From IMG/VR virus record IMGVR_UViG_3300028173_000488, positions 1 through 28,966 of that record: a DNA stretch of 28,966 nucleotides. One strand, given 5' to 3'. The translations under genes were made by a program, and so were the position numbers. The DNA is from a virus. Below, piece after piece: positions 1 through 8,052 of this stretch (within the stretch, counting starts at the first letter, position 1; each line of letters starts with the position of its first letter). Below the pieces are notes generated by a model. It saw only the letters and a program-made list of their open reading frames with translations. It searched no databases and was not told the DNA's origin.

Positions 1-1788
1 TGATTCAATCTTCCCGGATGTCGCGACAAAAGCCTTTTCTGTCTGCGATAATGCCTTTTTTGTAATTTGAGGGAACCGAGTATCCATCAGATTTACAAAA
101 TCCTGCACCTCTTTGTTTTGCAGTTTCAATGCAGGTATGATTTGCTTCCTTGCACTTTCCCACGCCTTGCCGAGTCTCGGCAATGAAACGGTACCACTTT
201 TCTCTATTTCCTTAAATGCTTTAACTGCCGCATCTGCAGTTTTTGTAATTTCGACATCAGTGCTTATGTTTAATAATTTCAATGCGGAATCAAGTGATTC
301 CTTTGCTTGCTCATTTGCCAGCCTTCGTGCCTTTGCAACTTCAACTTCCCCCTTTGCCACAGCGTCTAATATCACAGCATATTTGGGCAATATTGTTATT
401 AATGCAGTGTATTCTGTACTTGTCGCTTGGATTAATTTTAAATCTTCTGGAGTAAATGGCTTTTGCCCGGTTGCAATTTCTTTAATTGCTCTCTGCACTT
501 CCTTGAGCCTCTTTGTCTCTGCCTCCGTGCCTACAAAAAAATCAAATGCTTTTTTGGGAGATTTAGTTAGAAGACTAAAAAACCTTTCAATAAAGCCAAT
601 CGTAACAGGCACTTCGTCTTTAATATCTATCAGCCCATTGCTAAAGCCAGTCAGCCCTTTGATTGCACCAGTTAAAGCAGGAGTCGCAAGCAGCCCTAAG
701 CTGATCCGTAAGTCATCAACCCTGATTTTAAATTGTTGTGCTTGGAACCAATTTGTTTTAGATATTTCTGCAAAGGCTTTTGCCGTTGAACCTGTTCTAT
801 TTAATATAGTATCATAATCTTCTGTTAATTCCGATAACTGAGCCATTTGATTATTAAATGCCCTCAGTGCTTCACGCTCTGAAAATATGATATTGATGTC
901 ATCTGTTCTCACTTTCCGAAGCGTTCGCAAGGTTTTAATCATGTTATCATTTGCGATAGCACTGGCACCCAAAGTAATATTATATTTTGCCGCCGCTCTG
1001 CTTGCTTCAGCAGTCGGCTTACTCAGCGATATCATCAAAGTTCTAAGCCCCGTCACAGTCTCTTCTATATTTTCACCAGACCGAGTTGCCGCCGCGAACG
1101 TTGCACCCAAATCTTCCACACTTACATCCAATGACCTTGCCGTTGACGCTATTTTTCCAAAATTCCTTGCAACATCTGCAAGTGTGGCTCTGCCTCGTTT
1201 TTGGATTGAAAACAGCAAGTCAGACGCATCGGTAGCATCTTTAATTCTATTGCTATAAATTTGGAATGCAGTAATTAATGCACGGGTAGAAACTTCTGTT
1301 GTGGTCAGTCCAGCAGTGGCCAATGTAGCAGAAGTGTTCAGCAAGTCCATTGCCTCTTTGCCTTTGAAGGTGGCAGATATGATGTCGAATAATCCAGCCG
1401 TTAAATCCTTTGTCCCCTGTGCTGTGGCTATTCCGACTTGACGCAATGTTTTTGTCATGCCAGTAAGATTCTTATTCGCTCCATCAATAAGAGTTCCAAC
1501 CTTTGCAACACCCTTTTCAAGCTCTAAGAATTTACTAATCGAGAATCCAATAGCCGCACTTAATGCAATTATCTCAATTTTATACTTATTGATTGATGCC
1601 TTGCCAGCCCTGACGGTCTGTCCAAAACCAACAACAGCAAGCCTTGCTTTAGAGAATCCAGCGTTAATTCCTGCCGTGACTGTTTTGGAAACTATCTCTA
1701 GTTGTTTTAATTGTCCTTGAACCGCTTTTACGGCGGCCTTAGTTGCCACTTTTGCCTTAACAGTAATTTCAACTTTACGCTCTGCCAT
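1..1788 (-). CDS. Phage tail tape measure protein, N-terminal 596 residues (partial)
   Basis: Tape measure proteins set tail length and are packed inside the tail tube before being ejected into the host. The reading frame is open from the ATG at 1788 to base 1 with no stop, so the C-terminal part lies outside the window. The N-terminus is basic (MAERKVEITVKAKVATKAAV). Residues about 90-300 resemble the tape-measure core family (PhageMin_Tail): a helical, Ala/Thr-rich stretch with phrases such as DIISATFKGKEAMDLL, GLTTTEVSTRAL and GENIEETVTGLRTLM. Later residues are helical and Lys/Glu-rich. The start lies two bases after the stop of the frameshift-encoded chaperone extension, the conserved chaperone-then-tape-measure order of long-tailed phages. 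No sheath gene is seen beside it. Family call is strong; total length is unknown. Confidence 0.88.
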   Translation of the reverse strand, partial: MAERKVEITVKAKVATKAAVKAVQGQLKQLEIVSKTVTAGINAGFSKARLAVVGFGQTVRAGKASINKYKIEIIALSAAIGFSISKFLELEKGVAKVGTLIDGANKNLTGMTKTLRQVGIATAQGTKDLTAGLFDIISATFKGKEAMDLLNTSATLATAGLTTTEVSTRALITAFQIYSNRIKDATDASDLLFSIQKRGRATLADVARNFGKIASTARSLDVSVEDLGATFAAATRSGENIEETVTGLRTLMISLSKPTAEASRAAAKYNITLGASAIANDNMIKTLRTLRKVRTDDINIIFSEREALRAFNNQMAQLSELTEDYDTILNRTGSTAKAFAEISKTNWFQAQQFKIRVDDLRISLGLLATPALTGAIKGLTGFSNGLIDIKDEVPVTIGFIERFFSLLTKSPKKAFDFFVGTEAETKRLKEVQRAIKEIATGQKPFTPEDLKLIQATSTEYTALITILPKYAVILDAVAKGEVEVAKARRLANEQAKESLDSALKLLNISTDVEITKTADAAVKAFKEIEKSGTVSLPRLGKAWESARKQIIPALKLQNKEVQDFVNLMDTRFPQITKKALSQTEKAFVATSGKIES

Positions 1789-1789
1789 G

Positions 1790-2418
1790 TTATTTGTCGT
1801 TTTTACGGTTAGTATGTGAAATAATTTGAGCTTCAATCGCTCTGAACCATTTCACGTCAACATAATATTGATCGTAATAACTGCCGTCTCTTGGCAGACA
1901 CCTAAGCTTTGTATCAAGTGAAGGATTGCAAAATAGATATGTTTGTAATACGGCAGGAAGCTTTTTCCAACCAAGTTTCTCACATACTGCGTCAGAATTT
2001 GTATTGGTTAGAAATAATTCGACTGCCGTAATTATTTTTTTTCTTTGTCTTTTGCCTCCGATTCGGGTTCATTTAATTCATTGTCTTCATCTATTTTCTC
2101 AACAATTTTAATCCTTATCCAGTTGGCAAGTTTCTTCTTATTATCACTGTTAAATTTTATAGTCTTGTTGTCTTTGTCAACAACATTCCGCCAGTCCTTG
2201 AGAGCATAGTCAAATTTTAAAGACCTAACCTTTCCGCCGAGATACTTAACAAAACTCTTTTTACTTTTTGAGTCTGTTGTCGTAATAGTACTGTTGTCTT
2301 CTATCTGGTCAAATTCCCATTGAGTGAGTTTTGACAATTCGAAAACCGGATTCTTTTCACCTAAACCACAATCTACTACAAAATCATACGTTTCTTTATT
2401 ATCGAACATCTGCTTCAT
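1790..2418 (-). CDS. Tail assembly chaperone, -1 frameshift product (gpGT-like, about 209 aa)
   Basis: A -1 slip on the A run at 2035-2042 joins the 128-aa short form to an 81-codon open frame that runs from 2035 to the TAA at 1792-1790. The extension has ordinary protein composition (begins IITAVELFLTNTNSDAVCEK, contains LGWKKLPAVLQTYLF and KWFRAIEAQIISH) and has no start codon with a ribosome binding site of its own. It ends two bases before the tape measure ATG. The overlapping G/GT arrangement upstream of the tape measure is conserved across long-tailed phages, where a minority long form recruits tail tube subunits. That the slip occurs here is inferred from sequence and not shown. Confidence 0.82.
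2032..2418 (-). CDS. Tail assembly chaperone, short form (lambda gpG-like, 128 aa)
   Basis: Small acidic/basic protein between the tail tube gene and the tape measure gene, the usual place of the gpG-type chaperone that coats the tape measure during tail assembly. It starts MKQMFDNKETYDFVVDCGLG after a good ribosome binding site (AAGGAG, 6 bases before ATG) and ends in a charged tail (EAKDKEKK). The last codons are GAA AAA AAA TAA, a slippery run directly before the stop. No sequence family is recognised from the protein alone. The call rests on position, size and the frameshift signal that links it to the reading frame downstream. Confidence 0.8.
   Translation of the reverse strand: MKQMFDNKETYDFVVDCGLGEKNPVFELSKLTQWEFDQIEDNSTITTTDSKSKKSFVKYLGGKVRSLKFDYALKDWRNVVDKDNKTIKFNSDNKKKLANWIRIKIVEKIDEDNELNEPESEAKDKEKK
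2035..2041 (-). promoter_or_regulatory. Programmed -1 ribosomal frameshift slippery heptamer A AAA AAA
   Basis: In the chaperone frame the mRNA reads GAA AAA AAA TAA, giving the canonical X XXY YYZ heptamer A AAA AAA, with the zero-frame stop immediately 3'. Slipping back one base enters the frame that stays open to 1793. Both tRNALys anticodons re-pair fully after the slip. No strong stimulatory hairpin was seen just downstream. The stop placed directly after the heptamer may itself provide the pause. Confidence 0.85.
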
Positions 2419-2447
2419 AAGATCTCCTTATTGGGTTTATCCTGACC

Positions 2448-2466
2448 TGCAGGTTCCTACCCTGCA
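2448..2466 (-). repeat. Small hairpin between tail tube and chaperone genes
   Basis: A perfect 6-bp inverted repeat (TGCAGG / CCTGCA) with a 7-base loop lies in the 62-base gap after the tail tube stop. It lacks a following U run, so it is not a classic terminator. It could protect the 3' end of the abundant tail tube message or slow reading into the chaperone gene. The role is inferred. Confidence 0.4.
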
Positions 2467-2480
2467 AGCCAAGCACTTAA

Positions 2481-3368
2481 TTATGTCACTGTTATTTTGA
2501 TTGCATCATCACTCGCACTATCATCAACTTGTGCTGTAAACGGTATAGTTTCATTGACGATAGCACTGAATCCAGACAATGGCGCATCATTCTGTTCCAT
2601 GTTTATCTTTGCACACTCAAGTATAAATGTATTTGAGTTTCTGGCAAATGTGACTTTAAACGATGTCTGCGTATTTGCTAAGAACAACGCGCGTGCGGTT
2701 GTATCTGTAAAGAGCCTGGTGAAAGTCCCGGTAACAAGCAAACTCGTTGCTGGTATTTCTCGCCTTGTTAAAGACGCTCCTGTCCATAGATCAGTAATCA
2801 GGTTATTGTTTAGTGATAGCGTAAAGGCTGTTATTTCGTCATCTTGAGCACCACCAATTTCAAATGTGGCTTCAGAATGCATGTATGGATCATCACCAGA
2901 ATTAAAAGACGGTGCGCCAATAGACGCATCATTTCCACCCTTGCCCTCAATAGCAACGTTACAAACTAATCCTTCGCTACTATTGGAACTAAAGTCCATG
3001 CTGGATATTTTATCGCCGCTGGTATATAAGTCACCAACTCCCCTATCAACATGGACAACCACTGATCCTATAGTTGCCTGGCCTTTTGCAGAATAAGGAC
3101 TTGATGCATTGCCGAGCGCGGCTTGCCACCATTTTTCTGTATTGTTAGGAGTGACATAAAAGCTGATACCACCGGTAACAAGCTCTCTCATCAGCCTGCC
3201 TCCCTGCTGCTGTCTACTGTTTTGTATTACCTGCGGATAGAAATAGTCTTTCTGGTGAATAAGACTCTCAGATATAATAGGCTGGAACGTATCTACCGTC
3301 CCTCCTGAACCGAAACTCCCTTCAGTGCGAAGCCCCACATAACCAGTACTGGCCAATGTAACTGCCAT
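2481..3368 (-). CDS. Major tail tube protein (295 aa)
   Basis: Structural protein that polymerises into the inner tail tube. The N-terminus (MAVTLASTGYVGLRTEGSFG) and the early stretch SLIHQKDYFYPQVIQNSR-QQQGGR resemble phage tail tube proteins that begin with a short extended segment followed by a GR-rich loop. The rest is rich in alternating polar/hydrophobic strands (ITAFTLSLNNNLITD, ETIPFTAQVDD), as expected of the beta-sandwich tube fold. A ribosome binding site GAGGAAG precedes ATG 3368. The frameshifted chaperone and tape measure directly follow, fixing its place in the tail module. It is separated from the tail terminator gene by the accessory cassette, which is unusual. Confidence 0.78.
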   Translation of the reverse strand: MAVTLASTGYVGLRTEGSFGSGGTVDTFQPIISESLIHQKDYFYPQVIQNSRQQQGGRLMRELVTGGISFYVTPNNTEKWWQAALGNASSPYSAKGQATIGSVVVHVDRGVGDLYTSGDKISSMDFSSNSSEGLVCNVAIEGKGGNDASIGAPSFNSGDDPYMHSEATFEIGGAQDDEITAFTLSLNNNLITDLWTGASLTRREIPATSLLVTGTFTRLFTDTTARALFLANTQTSFKVTFARNSNTFILECAKINMEQNDAPLSGFSAIVNETIPFTAQVDDSASDDAIKITVT

Positions 3369-3413
3369 TATTTATACTTCCTCATAATAAACCTCCATTA
3401 TTAAATTAAAATT

Positions 3414-3761
3414 CTATTTCTTTATTGATTCCTTTATGTCGTTTTCTGCCATAACGGTTTTTATGATCTTTCTGAGTTTCTTTGTCAGTTCGTTGTCTTT
3501 GCGTAAAATTCGGCAGAATAGTCCCATTAACTTCTGCGCCGATATATCAAGTTCAAGCCATTCCCTTCTTTTAATATGCCCACCGGAATACGCTATACGC
3601 TTTAGCTCTGAATTGACAACCATTTTTATATTGCCTAGAAATTCGTTTTCTTCTTCGAGACCAGTGCACAAGATACTTACTACTTCATTTTCTCTGATTT
3701 TTATTATCAAACCAGATTCCTCTTTCTCAGTCAACATTTTATTTGGCTTTGAATCACTCAT
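3414..3761 (-). CDS. Hypothetical protein, last gene of the cassette (115 aa)
   Basis: Not recognised. A small charged protein (starts MSDSKPNKMLTEKEESG, ends NDIKESIKK) with a predicted strand-rich first half (GLIIKIRENEVVSILCTG) and a helical, Lys/Arg-rich second half. Its ATG overlaps the stop of the upstream radical SAM gene (ATGA), so the two are translationally coupled. It lies directly before the tail tube gene. It could belong to the tail module (tail genes often carry a small protein here) or to the modification cassette. The sequence does not decide. Confidence 0.7.
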   Translation of the reverse strand: MSDSKPNKMLTEKEESGLIIKIRENEVVSILCTGLEEENEFLGNIKMVVNSELKRIAYSGGHIKRREWLELDISAQKLMGLFCRILRKDNELTKKLRKIIKTVMAENDIKESIKK

Positions 3762-5131
3762 AATTTATATAACCTTTTGAATAAATGTTCTTTGTATAAT
3801 TTTCCAACACGCTCATATAGACGATCAAACGGCAGTAGCAACAGGATACTTGCCATCCACTTCGGCACTTTTAATCCAACCAATAAAGTGAATAAACGCT
3901 GCATATTCTCAAGCTTCCTTGCTGTTTTCTTATCAAATAGCAAGACAGTCTTGCCAAAAAATGCATCTGGTATTGTCGATATATCTCCGTCAAATACCCC
4001 TGACTTGATACATCTATTGCCAAGTTCCGTTGATGGATACGGCTGACAAAGCGATGCCCAACTGAGCCCGGTTTTGGATTTTTTATTGAACTCAAAAGTG
4101 TTCCACATGTCCTCAATGGTATTACAAAACGGAATACCGATCATATTTTCCATGCGAAAAGGCATTTTTAGTTCATGGAGTATATCTATAGCTTTATCTA
4201 CTTTTTCCTGTGAAAACTTTTTGCCAAGTATTTCTTTTCTGACTTTACCGTCTGCGGATTCAAGAGCAAATGTTATTGAGTTACACCCAGCCTTTTGTAA
4301 TAGTCTTATTCTATCATAATCAATATATTCTATTCTCATTTGTACGTGAAATGGAACGCCTACGTGGAAAGGCCAAAAGTCTGCTAATATTTCAAGATTC
4401 TTTTTGCTTGCACCCATTTCATCATCCTGGAAAAAGAAAAATTTGGTTTCCGGATAATCTTCTTTTATCTTTGTCGCCTCATTTATGACTCTCCATATTT
4501 CCCGTTGCCTCAGTCTTTTGCCATCGAATATCTCATTAAATTGTGAATTAAAACAGAACGTACACGCAAATGGACACCCACGGCTTGAACTAATCGACCT
4601 AATAGGATTATTTTTATTGTGTTCATATTTATATAAAATATCTCTGTCTGGATCTGGCAATTCATCTAGCTTTTGTGGTGGTAATTTAGCATTAACCAAT
4701 CCTGCCTTATTACAGCTTACATATTCTATACCCATAGAAAAAACATCCTCATTCCTCAAGTGTTCACACAATTCAGGCAGCGCATAATCACCTTCGCCCT
4801 TAATAACATAATCAATATGCGGTTGGCTCATAACATCATCCGTGCAGAATGTGGCATGGGCACCACCAAAGATTGAAATAAAACGGTAGTTTTGCTTAAG
4901 GCATTTGTTAATATCATAAAAACACTTCTGACCGCCTGTCCAAATCTGATAACAAATTATATTCGGAGTATGAGTTTTTACATATCCAATATAATCAGTG
5001 TCTTTATCGATCTGCAACAAATCGACTTCAAAGCCTTTTTGCTTTAAACCGGCAGATAGGTACCCAATTCCAAGGGGTTCGATAACAAATCGCTTTGTTA
5101 TAAATAAAATCTTATTCAACTTTTTGCTCAT
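3758..5131 (-). CDS. B12-binding-domain radical SAM protein (457 aa)
   Basis: Class B-type radical SAM enzyme. Residues about 8-130 resemble the N-terminal cobalamin-binding domain of the BchE-like group: PLGIGYLSAGLKQKGFEVDL, then IFGGAHATF and the DYVIKGEGD element. The [4Fe-4S] cluster motif CxxxCxxC is present at C186, C190 and C193 (RGCPFACTFC). A TIM-barrel-like region follows (FFFQDDEMGA, ITFALESADGKVRKEILGK). The length is normal for the family. Known members methylate or rearrange lipids, sugars or natural products using cobalamin and SAM. The substrate cannot be read here. It sits between the GT9 gene and the small gene before the tail tube. The ATG is preceded closely by AGGG. Confidence 0.88.
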   Translation of the reverse strand: MSKKLNKILFITKRFVIEPLGIGYLSAGLKQKGFEVDLLQIDKDTDYIGYVKTHTPNIICYQIWTGGQKCFYDINKCLKQNYRFISIFGGAHATFCTDDVMSQPHIDYVIKGEGDYALPELCEHLRNEDVFSMGIEYVSCNKAGLVNAKLPPQKLDELPDPDRDILYKYEHNKNNPIRSISSSRGCPFACTFCFNSQFNEIFDGKRLRQREIWRVINEATKIKEDYPETKFFFFQDDEMGASKKNLEILADFWPFHVGVPFHVQMRIEYIDYDRIRLLQKAGCNSITFALESADGKVRKEILGKKFSQEKVDKAIDILHELKMPFRMENMIGIPFCNTIEDMWNTFEFNKKSKTGLSWASLCQPYPSTELGNRCIKSGVFDGDISTIPDAFFGKTVLLFDKKTARKLENMQRLFTLLVGLKVPKWMASILLLLPFDRLYERVGKLYKEHLFKRLYKL

Positions 5132-5152
5132 TTCCCTAATTAGTTACTATTG

Positions 5153-6082
5153 TTATTCCAAATCCGAGGCTGTTTGTAATTCTATTTCTACATTATGAGA
5201 AGTATCACCATGGAACTCAACAATCTTCATTTGCCTCTTTATCAAACGCCACACCCGGTCAACATCAAGCCTCTCAATACATGTTGGCTTTGATTTACAA
5301 TGAGCATGGCACCTAATAGGCCGACACGTTGGGCACGGCTCAGACACGATATGATAAACATTATCGCCATATCCTCCGGAAGTTTTTGGTATTGTACAAC
5401 CACATAATTGAAATACTTGTGTTCCGGTAGTTGCAGCCAAAGAAGTTAATCCAGAATCAAGTCCGATGAACATATCAGCATTATTCATCAAATGCCATAT
5501 TTCAGTAAAGCTACCTTTAAATCGATGGTCATCATCAACCATCTGCATATCTTTATCACCACCAACCTGGTAGATTGTGTATCCGGCGTCTGTCAATAAT
5601 TGATTCAACGTATACCAATCTTTGAAATCCTTATCTGAATTTCTAGTTTGACAATGAATTACCGCATATTTAAAATTGATTATCTCGGGTCCTATTTTTG
5701 GATTAGGATAAAAGACCAAAGGTGTTTTCTTTACCGGCAATCCGCATCTTAATTGATAATAATTGAGCAAATGATTATGCCTCAAATAATCAAGCTGGTG
5801 CCAGATACCATCCTCCCACTTGATCTGCTGAGGAATCATAACCTTGTCATAACCGCCTTTGATCGCATGTTGTAATATCAGATCCCATTGAGTCAACCAA
5901 TTCTCGCATACTTCTATTTTATGGAAATCAGGATTATATCCAACGAGTTCCAAGTAGCACGTGTTTGTAAATAACGTGATTTCTGTATCTTCTCCATGAT
6001 GTTCTTTAATATTACGTGCGAGTGGATTATTAAGGATTACATCGCCCATGTCTTTTACAAGCACTAGCATTATCTTTTTCAT
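5153..6082 (-). CDS. GT9 (heptosyltransferase-family) glycosyltransferase (309 aa)
   Basis: GT-B glycosyltransferase of the ADP-heptose:LPS heptosyltransferase family. The N-terminus MKKIMLVLVKDMGDVILNNP carries the family GDxILxxP motif. The nucleotide-sugar region has VGGDKD near 173 and FIGLDSGLTSLAA near 205-217, where the family usually has DSGPxHLAA; here the His is replaced by Ser. A Cys cluster near the C-terminus (C250, C253, C258, C262, C268) is seen in part of the family. I chose ATG 6082 because it has a strong AAGGAG site 6 bases upstream; a longer frame to 6121 would overlap the preceding virion gene. In cells this family adds heptose or related sugars to lipopolysaccharide core. 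In this late operon a virion or surface glycan target is inferred. Confidence 0.85.
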   Translation of the reverse strand: MKKIMLVLVKDMGDVILNNPLARNIKEHHGEDTEITLFTNTCYLELVGYNPDFHKIEVCENWLTQWDLILQHAIKGGYDKVMIPQQIKWEDGIWHQLDYLRHNHLLNYYQLRCGLPVKKTPLVFYPNPKIGPEIINFKYAVIHCQTRNSDKDFKDWYTLNQLLTDAGYTIYQVGGDKDMQMVDDDHRFKGSFTEIWHLMNNADMFIGLDSGLTSLAATTGTQVFQLCGCTIPKTSGGYGDNVYHIVSEPCPTCRPIRCHAHCKSKPTCIERLDVDRVWRLIKRQMKIVEFHGDTSHNVEIELQTASDLE

Positions 6083-6093
6083 TGTTCTCCTTT

Positions 6094-7155
6094 TCAATTG
6101 TCTACATACAACATTGCCCATCCTGCAGCAATTCCAGTGCTGTTCGTATCTGAATCAGCCTCTATTGTTATATCATTCATTTCTTTGAAACCTCCCTTTG
6201 GAATTGGATACACTCTTGGCAAGGCGCTATTACCTGAAGACATAACGGATGCCTCCTCCTGTACCTGAAAAACATCCCCAACTGGCCTGACTTTTAATCT
6301 TAAGCTGCAATTTGCGTTTACCTTGCCAGACAGAGAACCGAACCATGTAATAAAATGCCCTGTTTTTCCTGCAGGAATTGTATCTGCGCAAATCATTGTG
6401 GAGTTATAACCGATAGGCAATGCCATCATGATATTTGCCGTGGTTGTTTTCTGCCGACATGTAATCTCTCCAACATTGTCCCCACCATGACATCTCGCTC
6501 TAGACATTCTCAAATAAGCACCAACAGTATCAACCCCTGTTACCCCATTAGTTATTATGTATTCACCCCCTACATCTACATAGGAAGAATTAAGAAGATG
6601 CCTCAATTTGATAACTGGCGTTCCCGTAGAGGCTTTAGTGGCGACCCTATAAGCATCATTTACTGCAATAGCAGTGCTTCCTTCAAATCTCCACACCGTG
6701 ATTATTGTTTCAGTGACAGATACTATTATCCCATGATCGGACTGAGTGTCATTTATTAAAACATCGCCAGCCGCCACTCCATCACTTGAAAAAGTGGCTC
6801 CTGTATCTTCCATGGTTGTAGTGCTTCCACCCGTTGCCGTGCCGCTTGATACTAATGTCCCGATATCATTCCCACTGCTACTAAAGACTTCTAATATTTC
6901 TGCCGCTACCGCATTATGCCCTGTATAAACCCCACCACCATTCCATATGGTTTCAAATGTACCAACTGCATTCGGTATATTAGGGTTACGTCCAAACTTA
7001 TGCACCACAGAATGTCCCGGTATATTCCCCTTCGCAACTTCTAATAAAAAATCTCGTGTCCAAAGAGGATTTCCAGGAATACCCATTTGTTTCTGCGATT
7101 GATCTCCTAAATATGCAGCAATCTTTGATATCTCTTTATTTAAATTAACAGCCAT
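6094..7155 (-). CDS. Putative virion surface/fibre or decoration protein embedded in the cassette (353 aa)
   Basis: The N-terminal third contains EVAKGNIPGHSVVHKFGRN followed by an ETIWNGGGVYTG segment, a phrase I associate with phage structural proteins of unknown exact place (head or tail appendages). The rest is beta-rich: a Gly/Ser/Thr-rich segment (about 100-170, GTATGGSTTTMEDTGA), then a C-terminal region with KTTTANIMMALPIGY and TGIAAGWAMLYVDN, a plausible surface-exposed sandwich. There is no signal peptide or membrane segment. Its ATG overlaps the end of the reductase-like gene, and the GT9 gene follows, so it is the only likely particle component inside an enzyme cassette. I infer that it may be the protein that carries the modification. 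The virion call is moderate; the acceptor role is a guess. Confidence 0.62.
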   Translation of the reverse strand: MAVNLNKEISKIAAYLGDQSQKQMGIPGNPLWTRDFLLEVAKGNIPGHSVVHKFGRNPNIPNAVGTFETIWNGGGVYTGHNAVAAEILEVFSSSGNDIGTLVSSGTATGGSTTTMEDTGATFSSDGVAAGDVLINDTQSDHGIIVSVTETIITVWRFEGSTAIAVNDAYRVATKASTGTPVIKLRHLLNSSYVDVGGEYIITNGVTGVDTVGAYLRMSRARCHGGDNVGEITCRQKTTTANIMMALPIGYNSTMICADTIPAGKTGHFITWFGSLSGKVNANCSLRLKVRPVGDVFQVQEEASVMSSGNSALPRVYPIPKGGFKEMNDITIEADSDTNSTGIAAGWAMLYVDN

Positions 7156-7882
7156 TGTTTCCCATCCGTCCTGTTATATCGTTAAACAACTTAATAGTTT
7201 CCTCGCAGTGAGCAATGTTCTTTGTGCCAAAACATATTACATCCGGATTTATTTCATTGATAATCATGTGGAAGGTGTTGGTAATTACACTTGCAACATG
7301 ACAAGGCTTCGCCATAAAAGAAAGACCATCATTAAATGGCTTTATTGCAAATACATATTTATCCTGCCTCTTTAATTCTAATGCAAAATCTTTCATTTCA
7401 GGGCTTGATTTTGGATGATACGGTATCATGAAAAACTTACATTCCGGGTGTTGTTTTAAAAACATAAACCCCATTCCTGCTGACTCAGTTGTAATGCCAA
7501 GCCGTGGGAACATTTTAGTTTCTAAAAGTTCATGATATAATTTATCACCGGTATTGTATAATTGTTTATCGTCCAGGTCGGATATCCACATTATATCTGG
7601 TATGCGCTGTAATGTTTGCAAGCTGTTTTTGACCAACATTAAATTTTCATTATATTTATAAGCTGAAACCTTAGTCATTATCTTAACGGTCGGATTCTCA
7701 CAATAATTTCCGAGTATTGCTTCACTGATTCCATATCGATGATGGCTATCGAATAGATTTATTCCAAGAGCCAATGCCCTCTCAATTAATGGGTATGCTA
7801 GTGCTGTCGGTAGGTGCTCAAATTTCCCACCGCCGAGGCATAACCGGGAAATATCTAAACCGTCAATATTTGTTGTTTTCAT
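7145..7882 (-). CDS. Aldo/keto reductase-like protein with altered catalytic tetrad (245 aa)
   Basis: AKR TIM-barrel protein, shorter than the usual 270-330 residues. The family motifs are clear: GINLFDSHHRYGISEAILG (D45, Y50), the catalytic-Lys strand IMTKVS (K71), a late strand with PYHPKS and IKPFNDG, and the cofactor-end motif FGTKNIAHCEETI. The position of the catalytic His (normally five residues after the Asp of a DxxxxH strand) reads DIMWISD, so S101 replaces His. Activity may be altered or lost. ATG 7882 overlaps the stop of the 57-aa gene (ATGA) and its own end overlaps the virion-type gene. Possible roles are sugar keto reduction or a non-catalytic scaffold. The family call is firm; the function is open. 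Confidence 0.8.
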   Translation of the reverse strand: MKTTNIDGLDISRLCLGGGKFEHLPTALAYPLIERALALGINLFDSHHRYGISEAILGNYCENPTVKIMTKVSAYKYNENLMLVKNSLQTLQRIPDIMWISDLDDKQLYNTGDKLYHELLETKMFPRLGITTESAGMGFMFLKQHPECKFFMIPYHPKSSPEMKDFALELKRQDKYVFAIKPFNDGLSFMAKPCHVASVITNTFHMIINEINPDVICFGTKNIAHCEETIKLFNDITGRMGNNGC

Positions 7883-8052
7883 ACTATTTTTTTATTATAT
7901 TGTATGCAGTAAGCTATATTATGTAATACTTGGTGATTAGACGAGCACGAATCTTTTGATTTATCTATTTTGGCATTGATCCTGTTTACCCACACTGACC
8001 TCTCATGGTTCCTTGCCGATTTTTGTATTGATTTAATTTCTTGATTTTTCAT
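7879..8052 (-). CDS. Small unknown protein coupled to radical SAM and reductase genes (57 aa)
   Basis: Short frame that exactly fills the gap between two enzyme genes. Its ATG at 8052 directly follows the TAG of the SPASM radical SAM gene, and its TGA overlaps the reductase ATG. The protein is basic (MKNQEIKSIQKSARNHER...) and carries two Cys in the C-terminal half (SCSSNHQ and AYCIQYNKK). No family is recognised. The exact fit argues that it is a real, translationally coupled gene. A peptide substrate of the neighbouring radical SAM enzyme is one possibility. A small partner protein is as likely. Confidence 0.6.
   Translation of the reverse strand: MKNQEIKSIQKSARNHERSVWVNRINAKIDKSKDSCSSNHQVLHNIAYCIQYNKKIV

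Noticed and set aside
113-817. Long plus-strand open frame opposite the tape measure gene (also 887-1258 and 1457-1720)
   Set aside because: The minus frame is continuous across all of them and has clear tape-measure content; the plus frames are antisense shadows with Ser/Ala/Leu-biased composition.
1790-2035. Separate small gene before the tape measure
   Set aside because: No start codon with ribosome binding site; the slippery run and conserved gene order fit a frameshift extension better.
6083-6121. Longer GT9 start at 6121
   Set aside because: It would overlap the preceding virion-type gene, and ATG 6082 has a strong ribosome binding site and gives the normal family N-terminus.
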